33,184 bases of DNA from Flavobacteriales bacterium (GCA_027039975.1 JALWFE010000072.1:1-33184); one strand, 5' to 3'; numbered from the stretch's first letter, positions 23,891 to 32,316 are shown. Program-made: numbers and translations. Notes: a model not told the origin generated them from the sequence alone.

Positions 23891-26800
23891 TCAATACGAT
23901 ACTTTTTTTTGGACAAATTTTCCAGATACACTTTTTATACGGCAAATCAAAACATGATGATGCCAAGCGGGTAAATGAACAGTGACTGTTTTTTTAAACA
24001 AGGATATCTTTTTAACAATAAGTTTACCATCCGTATCATAGATTTCAATATTTTGAATGGTTTCGGGCGCAACAACCACTAACCGGTCGTGCCGTTTAAA
24101 AACTTTTATAGACGGACTATCCTGTGAATCCACTCCAAGTGTTTTTGGAGTTATAACCAATTCAAAACGCTCGTCAAATGTTCCTCCGGCCGAATCAAAA
24201 GTATAAATACCGGTTTTAAGATCGTGATAAATGTCAAAAAGTTTATCGTGCAAATAAATATTCATTTGATATAAATTTCCTTCAAAACGATTGAGTTTCA
24301 ATGACAAAGTTTGTGTTTGATTGTTTTGAAGGCGGTATCCTAACGGTATCGTAATTGTTTGGTCCGTATTAAATGCCGGTAAATATTGTATAGCCAATTT
24401 AATATTTTGCTGGCGGGAATAAAAATTCAATCCGTTGCCGTCGTCAACCGCCTTGGCATCATACAAGCGGTCTATCCTGTTGGTCGCATCAGGTGAAAAA
24501 CCTATCAATATTTGTTGAAACAAACCGTTATTACTTGTTAAATCCAACCAAAGCCGGTCAAAATTTTGCGGACGCGATGCAAAATTATTATTATTACCGG
24601 CAATGCGTTGTCCGTTTTTAAAATTAACGGTACCACCGGCATTTGCTTCTACAAAAAAGCCTTGTGCCGAAGGAATATACCTTGTGGCTGTATAAGCATT
24701 TTGACAAGCGGCAACACTACCGCCAGACGAATAAATAGAATAGCCCGAAGGTTGATTTTGGTTGCCGTTAAGTCCGGCACAGTTAGTCCAAGCGTAATAA
24801 CTACCTTGGATATTAGGATTATCAGCTACAAATTGTTCAAAATCAATAGCTGACGGATAAGGATTGCCCAGCAAATTCCAGTCGTCGTCATCTGCGGCAC
24901 CGGTTCCTACGATACTCACCGGCACTTGAATGGTACCGGTATTGAACTTGTGTCCGTTTTTTTCAAAAATAACATCGAGCGGACCGCCTGTAAAACCGTT
25001 GGGTGCCGTTATGGCATAACCGGCACCTGCTTGTATATTATCTGTTCCGTTTTGAAAAACCCAACTTTGATTAGAGGCATCAAAACTGTAATAACGCCAA
25101 GCATTGGGAATGATATCGGCATAAGTCATTGTGCCATCAAGCGGTGTGGTCCAAAAAACGATATGGTAATATTCGCTTAAATTGTTAAGAGTCCGTTGCA
25201 TTTTAAAAACACCGCTACCTGAAATTTGAGCATGATCAGACACTTGTACCAATGAGGCGTTATTTTTAACAAAAATTTCACCATCATTGACTATGTTTCT
25301 ATCAACTACAACAGGATTATTTTCCGTTACGATCAAATGACTGCCTTGTGTTACTTTCAAGCTACATGCATTGATAGAACCATTTTGTGTATTGTAATCG
25401 GCATTAAAAATTATGTATTGTGAACTTGCCGGCGTACCGTTACTCCAAACATTGCCGTCCCAAATATTTTGTGGTGCGTGTGAGCATTTGGGAAAGACTT
25501 CAATGTTAAAAGTTTGCGTACTTTCATCCAGACCGTCGTCCACTTTTACCGTTACGCTGTGCGTCCCTATATCATTATAATCCGGTGTGCCTGACAATGT
25601 ATGAGTTTGCGCATCATACGACAACCACGACGGCATATTGACAACCGAAAAATTTAAATTGTTCCATTCATTGGTATCCGTAGCGGTCAGGGTATAAGAA
25701 TAAGTACTTTCTTCGTCTATTTCCGTAACGGGTGTTGAAGTAAATTGTGGTGCATAATTGATAATCTCGTGTTCGAGCCATTGCAAAGTTTGATTGGTAA
25801 TAGTGATATGGTCTTGATTGGTATTGGGATAATACAGTTTGTCAAAAGGCGTTTGCAAATTATTGATATGAGCATCAACATTATAGTAAGGATCTGTTGT
25901 ATTTTGAATACACAGTGAACTGATAGTCGGGATAAAAGAATGCGCCGGATAATAAGCGATTATATCGCCATGGCCTTCTGTATCCGTATCTGCCAACTCT
26001 TGGAAAGTGTCACGTGTTCCGCCCGGGGCTGAATCAAATGGATCGGTGTTATTGACATAAATATGTTCTTCGGAATCGGGAAATGGCCATACCGCATCAT
26101 TAATGTAACCATGAAAAATTATATGGTCAGAATGATTTGGAATTGCCCATATATCACCATCGGCCATATCTAAAAACCAAAAATCGTAATCATATTCAAT
26201 AATTTGTGCGCCGGGAGAATAAGCTTGTCCGTTTCCGTAGCCGCTACCGTTGGCAATAGCTACTTTACGGGTTTGTTGCGGGAAGCCCATATTGTTGATT
26301 TCATTGTAAAAACCGGTAAATAACGGATTGGCATTAGCTTGGTGTGCGTTTTTATCAGTTGCCGAATAGTGATACCTCAACATTTGTTTGGCTGCCGGTC
26401 CTTGCAGCGTTTGAAGCGCTTCTTGTGCTCCGGCAGAATCTCCTTCATCACTAAAAAACCGCAGCCAATGTTGTACACCGAGTGGCACATTAGCACCTTT
26501 CATAGGCGAATCAAAAGCAATCCAGTTGCGTACATTGTGCTGCATATTATGTTGTTCCATATAATCCAAAGCATACCGACTGACCAGCCCGCTCATACTG
26601 GGACCTACAACGACAATTTGATTGGCCGGTTTCATCGTACCGGCAGATTGCATCCGGTTATTAATCGTTTGTATCACTTTGAGCAACAGCATAGCATTGC
26701 GCTGGATATAATCGTCACCGGCATTGAAATTGACCAATACCAAATCATAGCCCTGACTCCGCAAGACATTGACCATATTTTGTTGATTGACAATATCATA

Positions 26801-27682
26801 GATTTCAGGCAAACCGCGAGTATCATTCGGATCAAAACCGTCGGATATGATTACCGGACGGGTAAAATCGGTATTACCGTTACCAAAAAATACCCCTACT
26901 TCCCCAGTTGCCGTTGAACCATTGTAAGAAATATCCGCTTGGAAATTTGACCAAGTTTCGTCCGGTGTAGGCATACTTACGGTTCGAACCGTAAAATCAA
27001 AACCACCGTAATAAACTTTACCCGATTGCATTACTGCTTGAATACCAATATGTTTTACACCTTCCGTTCCGTAATTGATTTGAATGCGTTGGTCCGGGTA
27101 AACCAACCGGCTTGCCCGAGTATTATCGTCAAAATTTATACGGTAAAATTGTACAGGGTCTTGCAGGTTGGAAAAATAATACCGGTTTGAAAAGTCAAAA
27201 GTCACCTTATTGCCGGTCAATTTGCGACTATCAACCGGTGCCATAGCAAACAAATGTACTTTTTCAATAGCTTTTCTATCAGGAATAACAATGCCATCCC
27301 GTTCCACTTGTACTTTGCCGGTTTGCCAAAGTTCCGGTTTGATACGGTTGTAATCGTAATTAATCACACCTACCGGAAAAACAAAGTTTTTAATGTCCGT
27401 TTTTACTTGTTTTTTCAAATCGAGAAAATAAGGCAAGTTTCTCACAAAATCCGCTTGATAAACAGCGTGATAAAAAGAACGCCAACGGGCAGAAGATGGT
27501 ATGGTTTTAGACGTTTGTCCCGTAAAATCTTCTATATTGGCAGGTGGTAATTTTATCCGTTCAAATAAAACACCGGTTTTGATGATTTGAGTGTCGGGTT
27601 TTTGAATATTTATTTTAATTTGGGAAAAAACCGAGTACCAACCGGCTAATAAAAAAATAACGATAAGTAATTGTTTTTTCAT
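23891..27682 (-). CDS. Large T9SS-exported protein with an alpha/beta-hydrolase-like domain
   Basis: 1263 residues. Signal peptide 1-20 (MKKQLLIVIFLLAGWYSVFS). After an N-terminal beta-rich part, residues about 270-620 look like an alpha/beta hydrolase: DFTRPVIISDGFDPND, a strand-turn NQIVVVGPSMSGLVSRYALD with candidate nucleophile S362 in GPSMSG (the lipase GHSMGG elbow with one Gly changed to Ser), and WIAFDSPMKGAN. Residues about 642-727 are a putative Ig/cadherin-like module (PSWLSYDAQTHTLSGTPDYND ... VKVDDGLDEST). Residues about 740-1180 form the strand-rich passenger common before T9SS tails (WDGNVWSNG, LLGNPYPSAIDF). The last 75 residues are a type A sorting domain (IQNIEIYDTDGKLIVKK ... 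GKFVQKKVSY). It should be secreted or surface-bound. Substrate is unknown, perhaps an ester or peptide. Confidence 0.8.
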   Translation of the reverse strand: MKKQLLIVIFLLAGWYSVFSQIKINIQKPDTQIIKTGVLFERIKLPPANIEDFTGQTSKTIPSSARWRSFYHAVYQADFVRNLPYFLDLKKQVKTDIKNFVFPVGVINYDYNRIKPELWQTGKVQVERDGIVIPDRKAIEKVHLFAMAPVDSRKLTGNKVTFDFSNRYYFSNLQDPVQFYRINFDDNTRASRLVYPDQRIQINYGTEGVKHIGIQAVMQSGKVYYGGFDFTVRTVSMPTPDETWSNFQADISYNGSTATGEVGVFFGNGNTDFTRPVIISDGFDPNDTRGLPEIYDIVNQQNMVNVLRSQGYDLVLVNFNAGDDYIQRNAMLLLKVIQTINNRMQSAGTMKPANQIVVVGPSMSGLVSRYALDYMEQHNMQHNVRNWIAFDSPMKGANVPLGVQHWLRFFSDEGDSAGAQEALQTLQGPAAKQMLRYHYSATDKNAHQANANPLFTGFYNEINNMGFPQQTRKVAIANGSGYGNGQAYSPGAQIIEYDYDFWFLDMADGDIWAIPNHSDHIIFHGYINDAVWPFPDSEEHIYVNNTDPFDSAPGGTRDTFQELADTDTEGHGDIIAYYPAHSFIPTISSLCIQNTTDPYYNVDAHINNLQTPFDKLYYPNTNQDHITITNQTLQWLEHEIINYAPQFTSTPVTEIDEESTYSYTLTATDTNEWNNLNFSVVNMPSWLSYDAQTHTLSGTPDYNDIGTHSVTVKVDDGLDESTQTFNIEVFPKCSHAPQNIWDGNVWSNGTPASSQYIIFNADYNTQNGSINACSLKVTQGSHLIVTENNPVVVDRNIVNDGEIFVKNNASLVQVSDHAQISGSGVFKMQRTLNNLSEYYHIVFWTTPLDGTMTYADIIPNAWRYYSFDASNQSWVFQNGTDNIQAGAGYAITAPNGFTGGPLDVIFEKNGHKFNTGTIQVPVSIVGTGAADDDDWNLLGNPYPSAIDFEQFVADNPNIQGSYYAWTNCAGLNGNQNQPSGYSIYSSGGSVAACQNAYTATRYIPSAQGFFVEANAGGTVNFKNGQRIAGNNNNFASRPQNFDRLWLDLTSNNGLFQQILIGFSPDATNRIDRLYDAKAVDDGNGLNFYSRQQNIKLAIQYLPAFNTDQTITIPLGYRLQNNQTQTLSLKLNRFEGNLYQMNIYLHDKLFDIYHDLKTGIYTFDSAGGTFDERFELVITPKTLGVDSQDSPSIKVFKRHDRLVVVAPETIQNIEIYDTDGKLIVKKISLFKKTVTVHLPAWHHHVLICRIKSVSGKFVQKKVSY

Positions 27683-27998
27683 TTATATAAAATTTTAAGA
27701 AAATGAAAATAAAGCTGTTAAGATAGATTTTTGAATATTTTATAAATTTCAAAAAAACAGCTGTTTATTTTTTCATTTTATTGTGTTGTTAAGGACAAAG
27801 ATATCATTTTTTTCTTAATACCGTTGTTGCAGGTTGAAAGTACAAAGTACGAAATGGAAAATGCATAGATTGATTGTCAGATGTTGGGTGCCGAATATCA
27901 GATGTGGGTGAATGCCCGGTGAATTGATGATTTAATGATTGGTGAAGTGGAAGGAGATGTAGTATTCAGATATTGCTAACAAATAAGATTGCCAATAT
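27683..27998. other. 316-base gap upstream of the T9SS-protein gene
   Basis: No gene seen. On the left is the promoter of the exported protein (27796-27803). On the right are low-complexity purine-rich words (GTACAAAGTAC palindrome near 27839-27848, AATGGAAAATGC, GAAGTGGAAGGAG) distantly like the GTGGAAAG repeats. Confidence 0.45.
27796..27803 (-). promoter_or_regulatory. -7 promoter element of the T9SS-exported protein
   Basis: Minus strand TATCTTTG, a perfect TAnnTTTG, 114 bases before the ATG, giving a leader of about 105 bases, longer than others here. No -33 box at standard spacing. Confidence 0.5.
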
Positions 27999-29873
27999 TT
28001 AACGTCCCATATAAACCAATAATACGGAAATATCACTTGGAGAAACACCACTAATCCGGCTGGCTTGGGCGATGGTTTTTGGCCGGATTTTCATCAGTTT
28101 TTCGCGGCCTTCGTAAGAAATGGATTTGATTTTTGAAAAGTCAAAATCATCCGGTATTGTAATGTTTTCCAAACGGTTGAGTTTGTCGGCGTTCATTTTT
28201 TCTTTTTCGATATAACCGGCGTATTTGAGGTGTATCTCCGCTTGTTCTTTGACGGCTTCGTCTATTTGGTTTTGCCCGACAAATTCTTTAACCGCCTTTA
28301 TTTTCATCAAATCGTCAAAATTGAGTTGCGGACGCGAAGCAATTTTATACAATTTCATCTGTTGCTTGACCGGGGAGGAATTTTTGCCGTTTAAAATAGG
28401 ATTAATTTCATCCGGTTTGACACTTTGTTTTTTAAAGAAATCCAAAAGCATTTCGGTTTTTTTGAGCTTCTCCTCTACTCTTTTAAGCCGTTCGTCCGAT
28501 GCCAAACCAATGGCATGTGACAAGGGTGTTAAACGGATATCGGCATTGTCTTGACGCAACAAAGTGCGGTATTCCGCCCGGCTGGTAAACATACGGTAAG
28601 GTTCATCGACGCCTTTGGTAATCAAATCGTCTATCAAAACGCCTATATAAGCTTGGTCGCGTCTTAAAACCAACGGATTTTGTCCCCGCAATTTCAATAC
28701 GGCATTGATACCGGCCATCAGTCCTTGTGCAGCGGCTTCTTCGTAACCGGTAGTCCCGTTTATCTGTCCGGCAAAATAGAGGTTATCTATCAGCTTGGTT
28801 TCTAACGTATGCTTGAGTTGCGTCGGCGGGAAATAGTCATATTCGATAGCATACGCAAACTGCATAAACCGGGCGTTTTCAAATCCGGGGACTTTGCGCA
28901 ACGACTCATATTGTACTTCTTCGCTCAACGAACTGGAAAATCCGTTGATATACATTTCGTAAGTGGTCCACCCCTCGGGTTCGACAAACAATTGGTGACG
29001 GTCTTTGTCTGCAAACCTGACAATTTTATCTTCAATACTCGGACAATATCTCGGTCCGACCCCGTCTATTACACCGGTAAACAACGGGGATTCTTTAAAG
29101 CCGATTCGCAAATTGTCATGCACTTCGGGATTGGTATATGTGATATAACAAGAACGCTGTTTTTCGAGCGGTTTGGTTTCGCCGGAAAATGAAAATTTAC
29201 CGGGATTGTCGTCACCTTTTTGTTCGGTCATCTTGGAGAAATCCAAACTGCGTCCGTCTATCCGCGGCGGGGTACCGGTTTTCATACGTCCCGCTTCAAA
29301 ACCCAATTCTACTAAATTTTCGGTTAAGCCCACTGCTGCCTTCTCTCCTATTCGACCGCCTCCGAAAACTTTTTTACCGATAAAAATTTTGCCATTGAGA
29401 AAAGTGCCATTGGTCAAAATAACCGCTTTGCCGTAAATGTCCGTACCTAATTGGGTTTTAACGCCTTGCAATCTTCCTTGTGAAATAATCAAACCCGTTA
29501 CCATATCCGCCATCAAGTCAAGATTTGGGGTTTTTTCGAGCATTTGCCGCCACGTATTGGTAAATAAAATCCGGTCGTTTTGCGTGCGCGGACTCCACAT
29601 AGCCGGTCCTTTGGATTTGTTGAGCATCCGGAATTGAATAGCCGACTTGTCCGCTACGATACCACTATATCCCCCCATAGCATCAATTTCCCTGACAATC
29701 TGTCCTTTGGCGATGCCTCCCATAGCCGGATTACAGCTCATTTGGGCTATTTTGAACAAATCGAGCGTAATTAACAACGTCTTGGCGCCCATATTAGCTG
29801 CCGCAGCGGCGGCTTCGGAACCGGCGTGTCCGGCACCAACCACAATAATGTCATATTTGACGGGATAGCGCAT
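27999..29873 (-). CDS. mnmG: tRNA uridine 5-carboxymethylaminomethyl modification enzyme MnmG (GidA)
   Basis: 624 residues, full length. FAD enzyme that, with MnmE, modifies U34 in the wobble position of several tRNAs. The dinucleotide-binding start is VVGAGHAGSEAAAAAANMGA with GAGHAG at 13-18, followed by the family marks MSCNPAMGGIAKGQIVREID, GRMKTGTPPRIDGRSLDF, QRSCYITYTNPEVH, GVGPRYCPSIEDKIVRF and QINGTTGYEEAAAQGLMAGINA. The C-terminal helical domain for MnmE and tRNA ends ISYEGREKLMKIRPKTIAQA then SRISGVSPSDISVLLVYMGR. The ATG at 29871-29873 sits behind a perfect -7 element. It stands as a single gene; mnmE is not in the window. Confidence 0.97.
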   Translation of the reverse strand: MRYPVKYDIIVVGAGHAGSEAAAAAANMGAKTLLITLDLFKIAQMSCNPAMGGIAKGQIVREIDAMGGYSGIVADKSAIQFRMLNKSKGPAMWSPRTQNDRILFTNTWRQMLEKTPNLDLMADMVTGLIISQGRLQGVKTQLGTDIYGKAVILTNGTFLNGKIFIGKKVFGGGRIGEKAAVGLTENLVELGFEAGRMKTGTPPRIDGRSLDFSKMTEQKGDDNPGKFSFSGETKPLEKQRSCYITYTNPEVHDNLRIGFKESPLFTGVIDGVGPRYCPSIEDKIVRFADKDRHQLFVEPEGWTTYEMYINGFSSSLSEEVQYESLRKVPGFENARFMQFAYAIEYDYFPPTQLKHTLETKLIDNLYFAGQINGTTGYEEAAAQGLMAGINAVLKLRGQNPLVLRRDQAYIGVLIDDLITKGVDEPYRMFTSRAEYRTLLRQDNADIRLTPLSHAIGLASDERLKRVEEKLKKTEMLLDFFKKQSVKPDEINPILNGKNSSPVKQQMKLYKIASRPQLNFDDLMKIKAVKEFVGQNQIDEAVKEQAEIHLKYAGYIEKEKMNADKLNRLENITIPDDFDFSKIKSISYEGREKLMKIRPKTIAQASRISGVSPSDISVLLVYMGR

Positions 29874-29921
29874 ATGTTAGTTAAAAGTTGAATGTTAAAA
29901 GTTAAAAGTTTTTTGGGGTTG

Positions 29922-29929
29922 CAAAGATA
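29922..29929 (-). promoter_or_regulatory. -7 promoter element of mnmG
   Basis: Minus strand TATCTTTG, a perfect TAnnTTTG, 48 bases ahead of the ATG. The leader carries direct repeats of GTTAAAAGTT. The purine repeat block begins immediately upstream. Confidence 0.5.
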
Positions 29930-29942
29930 GGAATTTTTTTCA

Positions 29943-30356
29943 GTGGAAAGTGGAAAGCGGTAAAGTGGAAAGTGCGGGGGGATTGATTTTAGATTTTAGA
30001 TTTTAGATTTCAGATTTGCGATTTTTTATAGTTCGTAGAGGGGTTTGGATTTTTATGATTGTTTATTGCTTCATACTGTAATTCTGCTTTTAATTTGAGG
30101 AGGGAGGAGTGAGGAATGAGGATTTTTTTTGTGGTTCGTTGAAATTTTACGATATCATAAACCCCGAAGGGGTGAAATGATTATAGAAAATATGTGAAAA
30201 CGTTAAACATTAACCCCGAAGGGGTGATATTTTTATTTTGATGACCGGGGCTTCGATACTGATGACCGGGGCTTCGATACATTCCAACTCCTTCGTCGTT
30301 GGAACACTCAGCCACCTTGATTACGTTACTAATGTAGGTCACTGAGTGATTTTGGT
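29943..30356. repeat. Composite block of several short repeat families
   Basis: Within the 543-base gap 29874-30416: GTGGAAAGTG-type purine repeats at 29943-29976; GATTTTA repeated with a period of seven at 29984-30027; a copy of the TATTGCTTCATACTG / TTTGAGG family at 30030-30120; twin hairpins ACCCC-GAA-GGGGT at 30161-30173 and 30213-30225; a 20-base direct repeat GATGACCGGGGCTTCGATAC at 30240 and again at 30261; an inner stem TTCCAAC/GTTGGAA (30282-30288, 30298-30304) of the GGTCAC palindrome family; and an inverted fragment AGGTCACTGAGTGATTTTGG at 30336-30355. No gene is supported here. Confidence 0.6.
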
Positions 30357-30416
30357 AGTTGTTGAAATTACAAAATGACAAATTAGTTAAATTGAGAGTA
30401 AAAATGTTAAATAGTT

Positions 30417-30725
30417 TTATATTCTTTTCAGTTTTCCGGGGTCTTGTCTTGTGTCAAAAACCGTGGCTATTTTTACAATATTATCTTCTATCCAATAGAT
30501 TATTTTATAATTTCCTTCAACAATAAAACGGTACTGATGTTTTCTGTGGCTTAACAATTCTTCTATTCTTCCCATTTCAGGTGCTGTGCGGAGTAAATAT
30601 GTAGCTTTTACAATTCTCTTTACCAAATTCCGGGCTGTTTTAACAGAGGCTTTGTTTTTGTGATATTCAAAAATGGTTTTTAAGTTATTTAATGCCGTTT
30701 GTGTCCAAAAAACTTCTATTGCCAC
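30417..30725 (-). CDS. ParE/RelE-type toxin
   Basis: 102 residues of the RelE/ParE superfamily: VFWTQTALNNLKTIFEYHKN (first strand and helix 1), ARNLVKRIVKATYLLRTAPEMGRIEEL, then the core strands YRFIVEGNYKIIYWIEDNIVKIATVFDTRQDP. The pattern Y-R-x-I-V-x-x-x-Y-K-I-I-Y and the F-D-T-R-Q-D/N-P end are typical of ParE-like toxins, which poison gyrase, while RelE types cut mRNA on ribosomes; which applies here cannot be told. It starts with GTG at 30723-30725, inside the last codons of the antitoxin gene (10-base overlap), so its translation depends on the antitoxin being read. No in-frame ATG upstream. Confidence 0.85.
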   Translation of the reverse strand: MAIEVFWTQTALNNLKTIFEYHKNKASVKTARNLVKRIVKATYLLRTAPEMGRIEELLSHRKHQYRFIVEGNYKIIYWIEDNIVKIATVFDTRQDPGKLKRI

Positions 30726-30958
30726 TTGTCAATATCTTTAAGAATTTTTTTTGCATCGATTAACCGTCCATTTGTATCATCATTTTCAGCCATTTCTATC
30801 AATTCTTCCAACTCATGTATATCCAATGGCGGTAAATCATTTTCAGTTTGTTTGTTTTTTTCAAAACGGAGAAGTTTTTCCAGTTTTAACAATATTTTTT
30901 CGTTTTCCAATTTTATAATCTCTTGAATAAATTGTAATTTCCTGGCTTGCAATTCCAT
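30716..30958 (-). CDS. Antitoxin of the ParE-like module
   Basis: 80 residues, highly charged and mostly helical: an N-terminal helical half (RKLQFIQEIIKLENEKILLKLEKLL) and an acidic C-terminal half (LPPLDIHELEELIEMAENDD ... DAKKILKDIDKWQ) that would wrap the toxin. It looks like the short antitoxins or addiction-module proteins paired with ParE/RelE toxins in Bacteroidota; no clear ribbon-helix-helix start is visible. It precedes and overlaps the toxin gene. A perfect -7 element at 30975-30982 leaves a leader of about ten bases. These modules commonly repress themselves, but no operator palindrome was identified. Confidence 0.75.
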   Translation of the reverse strand: MELQARKLQFIQEIIKLENEKILLKLEKLLRFEKNKQTENDLPPLDIHELEELIEMAENDDTNGRLIDAKKILKDIDKWQ

Positions 30959-30974
30959 AAGACGAATGTTTTTA

Positions 30975-30982
30975 CAAAAATA
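30975..30982 (-). promoter_or_regulatory. -7 promoter element of the ParE-like module
   Basis: Minus strand TATTTTTG matches TAnnTTTG, 16 bases before the antitoxin ATG. Confidence 0.4.
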
Positions 30983-31061
30983 AATAAATATAAAGTTTGA
31001 TAGAAAAAGGGTTTTTGGTCAAATTTCAGGTAAAAATACAATAATTTTTTTAAATGGGGAC

Positions 31062-31341
31062 TTGTTGTGCTTCATAGAATACGTCGTTTACATATTGATA
31101 ACTTATTGCTTCAAACTGTAATTCTGCTTTTTATTTGAGGAATTGAGGAATTGTTGTGCTACGTAGAATATTTTGTTTTTTATGATTGCTTTGTGGTTCA
31201 TACTGTATATACCTGTTCTAAATTGAGTAATTGAGGAAATGAGGATTTGAGGATTTGTTGTGCTTCATTGAATATGACGTTGTTTGATGTTTGTTTTCTA
31301 TTTCATACCTTATTTTCGTCTTTGAATTTGAGGAATTGAGG
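31062..31341. repeat. Three tandem degenerate units of about 90-100 bases
   Basis: Units start with TTGTTGTGCT at 31062 and 31151 and TTGTTGTGCTTCATTGAATA at 31255 (spacing 89 and 104), each continuing through a C-T-T-C/ACGTAGAATA stretch, a T-rich middle with a TTCAAACTGTA/TTCATACTGTA word, and a tail of TTGAGGAA/TTGAGGAT words. A fourth, isolated unit lies at 30030-30120 and a fragment at about 32530-32570. It covers much of the 712-base gap 30959-31670; no gene there is supported. Confidence 0.6.
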
Positions 31342-31345
31342 ATTT

Positions 31346-31664
31346 TTATTGATTTCAGATTTGCGATTTTCGATTTCAGATTTGCGATTTTTTTAGGGGA
31401 AAGTGGAAAGCGATAAAGTGGAAAGTGCGAATAGTTGGTTATTTGGTTAATCGGTTATTTGGTTATTTGAGTGGAAAGTGCGAAATGAATTGATAATTGA
31501 AAATGGAGAATTGAAAATTAGATTTCTAACTGCGTTAGAAATGACAGATGCTTTGATGACCGGCGCTTCGATACACTCCTCCTTCGTCGGAGCACTCATG
31601 CACCTACTACGGTAGGTCATTGAGTGGTTTTGCGAGGAACGAACAAAATTGTACCGAAATGACC
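31346..31664. repeat. Mixed repeats: GATTT words, GTGGAAAG words and two GGTCA palindromes
   Basis: GATTTCAGATTTGCGATTTT appears twice in 31354-31391. GTGGAAAG words lie at 31397-31430 and 31470-31482. A TTTCTAAC-TGC-GTTAGAAA hairpin lies at 31523-31541. Then come a plus-strand palindrome copy from 31555 (GATGACCGGCGCTTCGATAC, inner CTCC/GGAG) and a minus-strand copy at 31615-31664 (arms GGTCAT/ATGACC, inner TTTTG/CAAAA). The open frames running through this stretch are made of repeat words and are not called. Confidence 0.6.
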
Positions 31665-31670
31665 GGGGTA

Positions 31671-32017
31671 TTATTCTTTTAGATAATCTTTTAATAATGC
31701 TTCTACTTCTTTTTTTAATTTTGGTAAGTCCCTGGAAATTATTCCCCAAATAATCACATTATCAACCTTATCATAACCGTGAATAACATAATTTCTTAAA
31801 CTTATGATTCTTTCAGCATTTTTAATTGGGAATTTTTTGTCAATTTTTAATATTCTGTTTGTTGCCTCTCCAATGATTTCAAATTCCCGTTCAACAGCTC
31901 TTCGTAATAATTTATTGTTTTCATATTCATTAAAATCCCTTTTCTCCCCCAAATACTCAAATATGGATTTAGCAGAAATTAAAATATCATAGAGATTTTT
32001 TTGATTTTATCCTGCAT
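31671..32017 (-). pseudogene. hepT: HepT-type toxin gene with a one-base frameshift
   Basis: HepT is the RNase toxin of MntA/HepT (DUF4433-unrelated, DUF86-type) modules. The natural ATG at 32015-32017 overlaps the mntA stop, but reading from it gives MQDKIKKISMIF and a stop. Adding one A to the seven-A tract (T7 at 31996-32002 on the plus strand) restores 115 residues, MQDKIKKNLYDILISAKSIF onward, with the RX4HXY signature R75-NYVI-H80-G-Y82 intact; Y82 is the residue AMPylated in characterised modules. As it stands the downstream frame (31671-31952) is open only from a TTG at 31952 and lacks the first helix. It may be a sequencing error, a decayed toxin, or a gene read by slippage on the A-tract. 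Confidence 0.8.
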
Positions 32018-32312
32018 ATAATAAATGTTTTGAACTTTCAATCGATTCAATAAAAAAAGGATTGTTTAAAGAATTTCGGGTAATTAAATCAACCTCCCTG
32101 TTAAACATTTCTTTAAAAAGTTTTAACAAAATAAAATAGTTGTCCGTATATTCATCAATTGAAACGGGTTTAAATTCTATCAGCAAATCAATATCACTTT
32201 TATCAGTAAAATCATCTGACAAAACCGAACCTATAGCATATAATTCTTTGACTTTATAAGCTTTGCAATATTGTTTTATTTTATCAATATTTTTGGTAAT
32301 AATTGGATTCAT
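32007..32312 (-). CDS. mntA: MntA-type nucleotidyltransferase antitoxin
   Basis: 101 residues, a minimal nucleotidyltransferase. The signature GSX10DXD is exact: G28-S29 in YAIGSVLSDD, D40 and D42 in KSDIDLLIEF, and a third acidic residue D75 in REVDLIT. In characterised modules this enzyme transfers AMP to the Tyr of HepT and so silences its RNase activity. The stop (TAA, 32007-32009) overlaps the ATG of hepT by a few bases, so the pair is coupled. The ATG is only five bases from a perfect -7 element (32317-32324), so the message is almost leaderless; no other Met lies before the active site. Confidence 0.88.
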   Translation of the reverse strand: MNPIITKNIDKIKQYCKAYKVKELYAIGSVLSDDFTDKSDIDLLIEFKPVSIDEYTDNYFILLKLFKEMFNREVDLITRNSLNNPFFIESIESSKHLLYAG

Positions 32313-32316
32313 ACTT

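Noticed and set aside
26339-26917. A 192-codon open frame antisense to the T9SS protein
   Set aside because: It mirrors the codon pattern of the real gene and has no motif; long antisense frames are common in such genes.
29943-31664. Possible CRISPR array
   Set aside because: Repeats here are degenerate, irregularly spaced and of several families; there are no constant-length spacers and no cas genes.
31447-31749. A 100-codon open frame on the minus strand
   Set aside because: Its second half is translated repeat sequence and its first part overlaps hepT in another frame.
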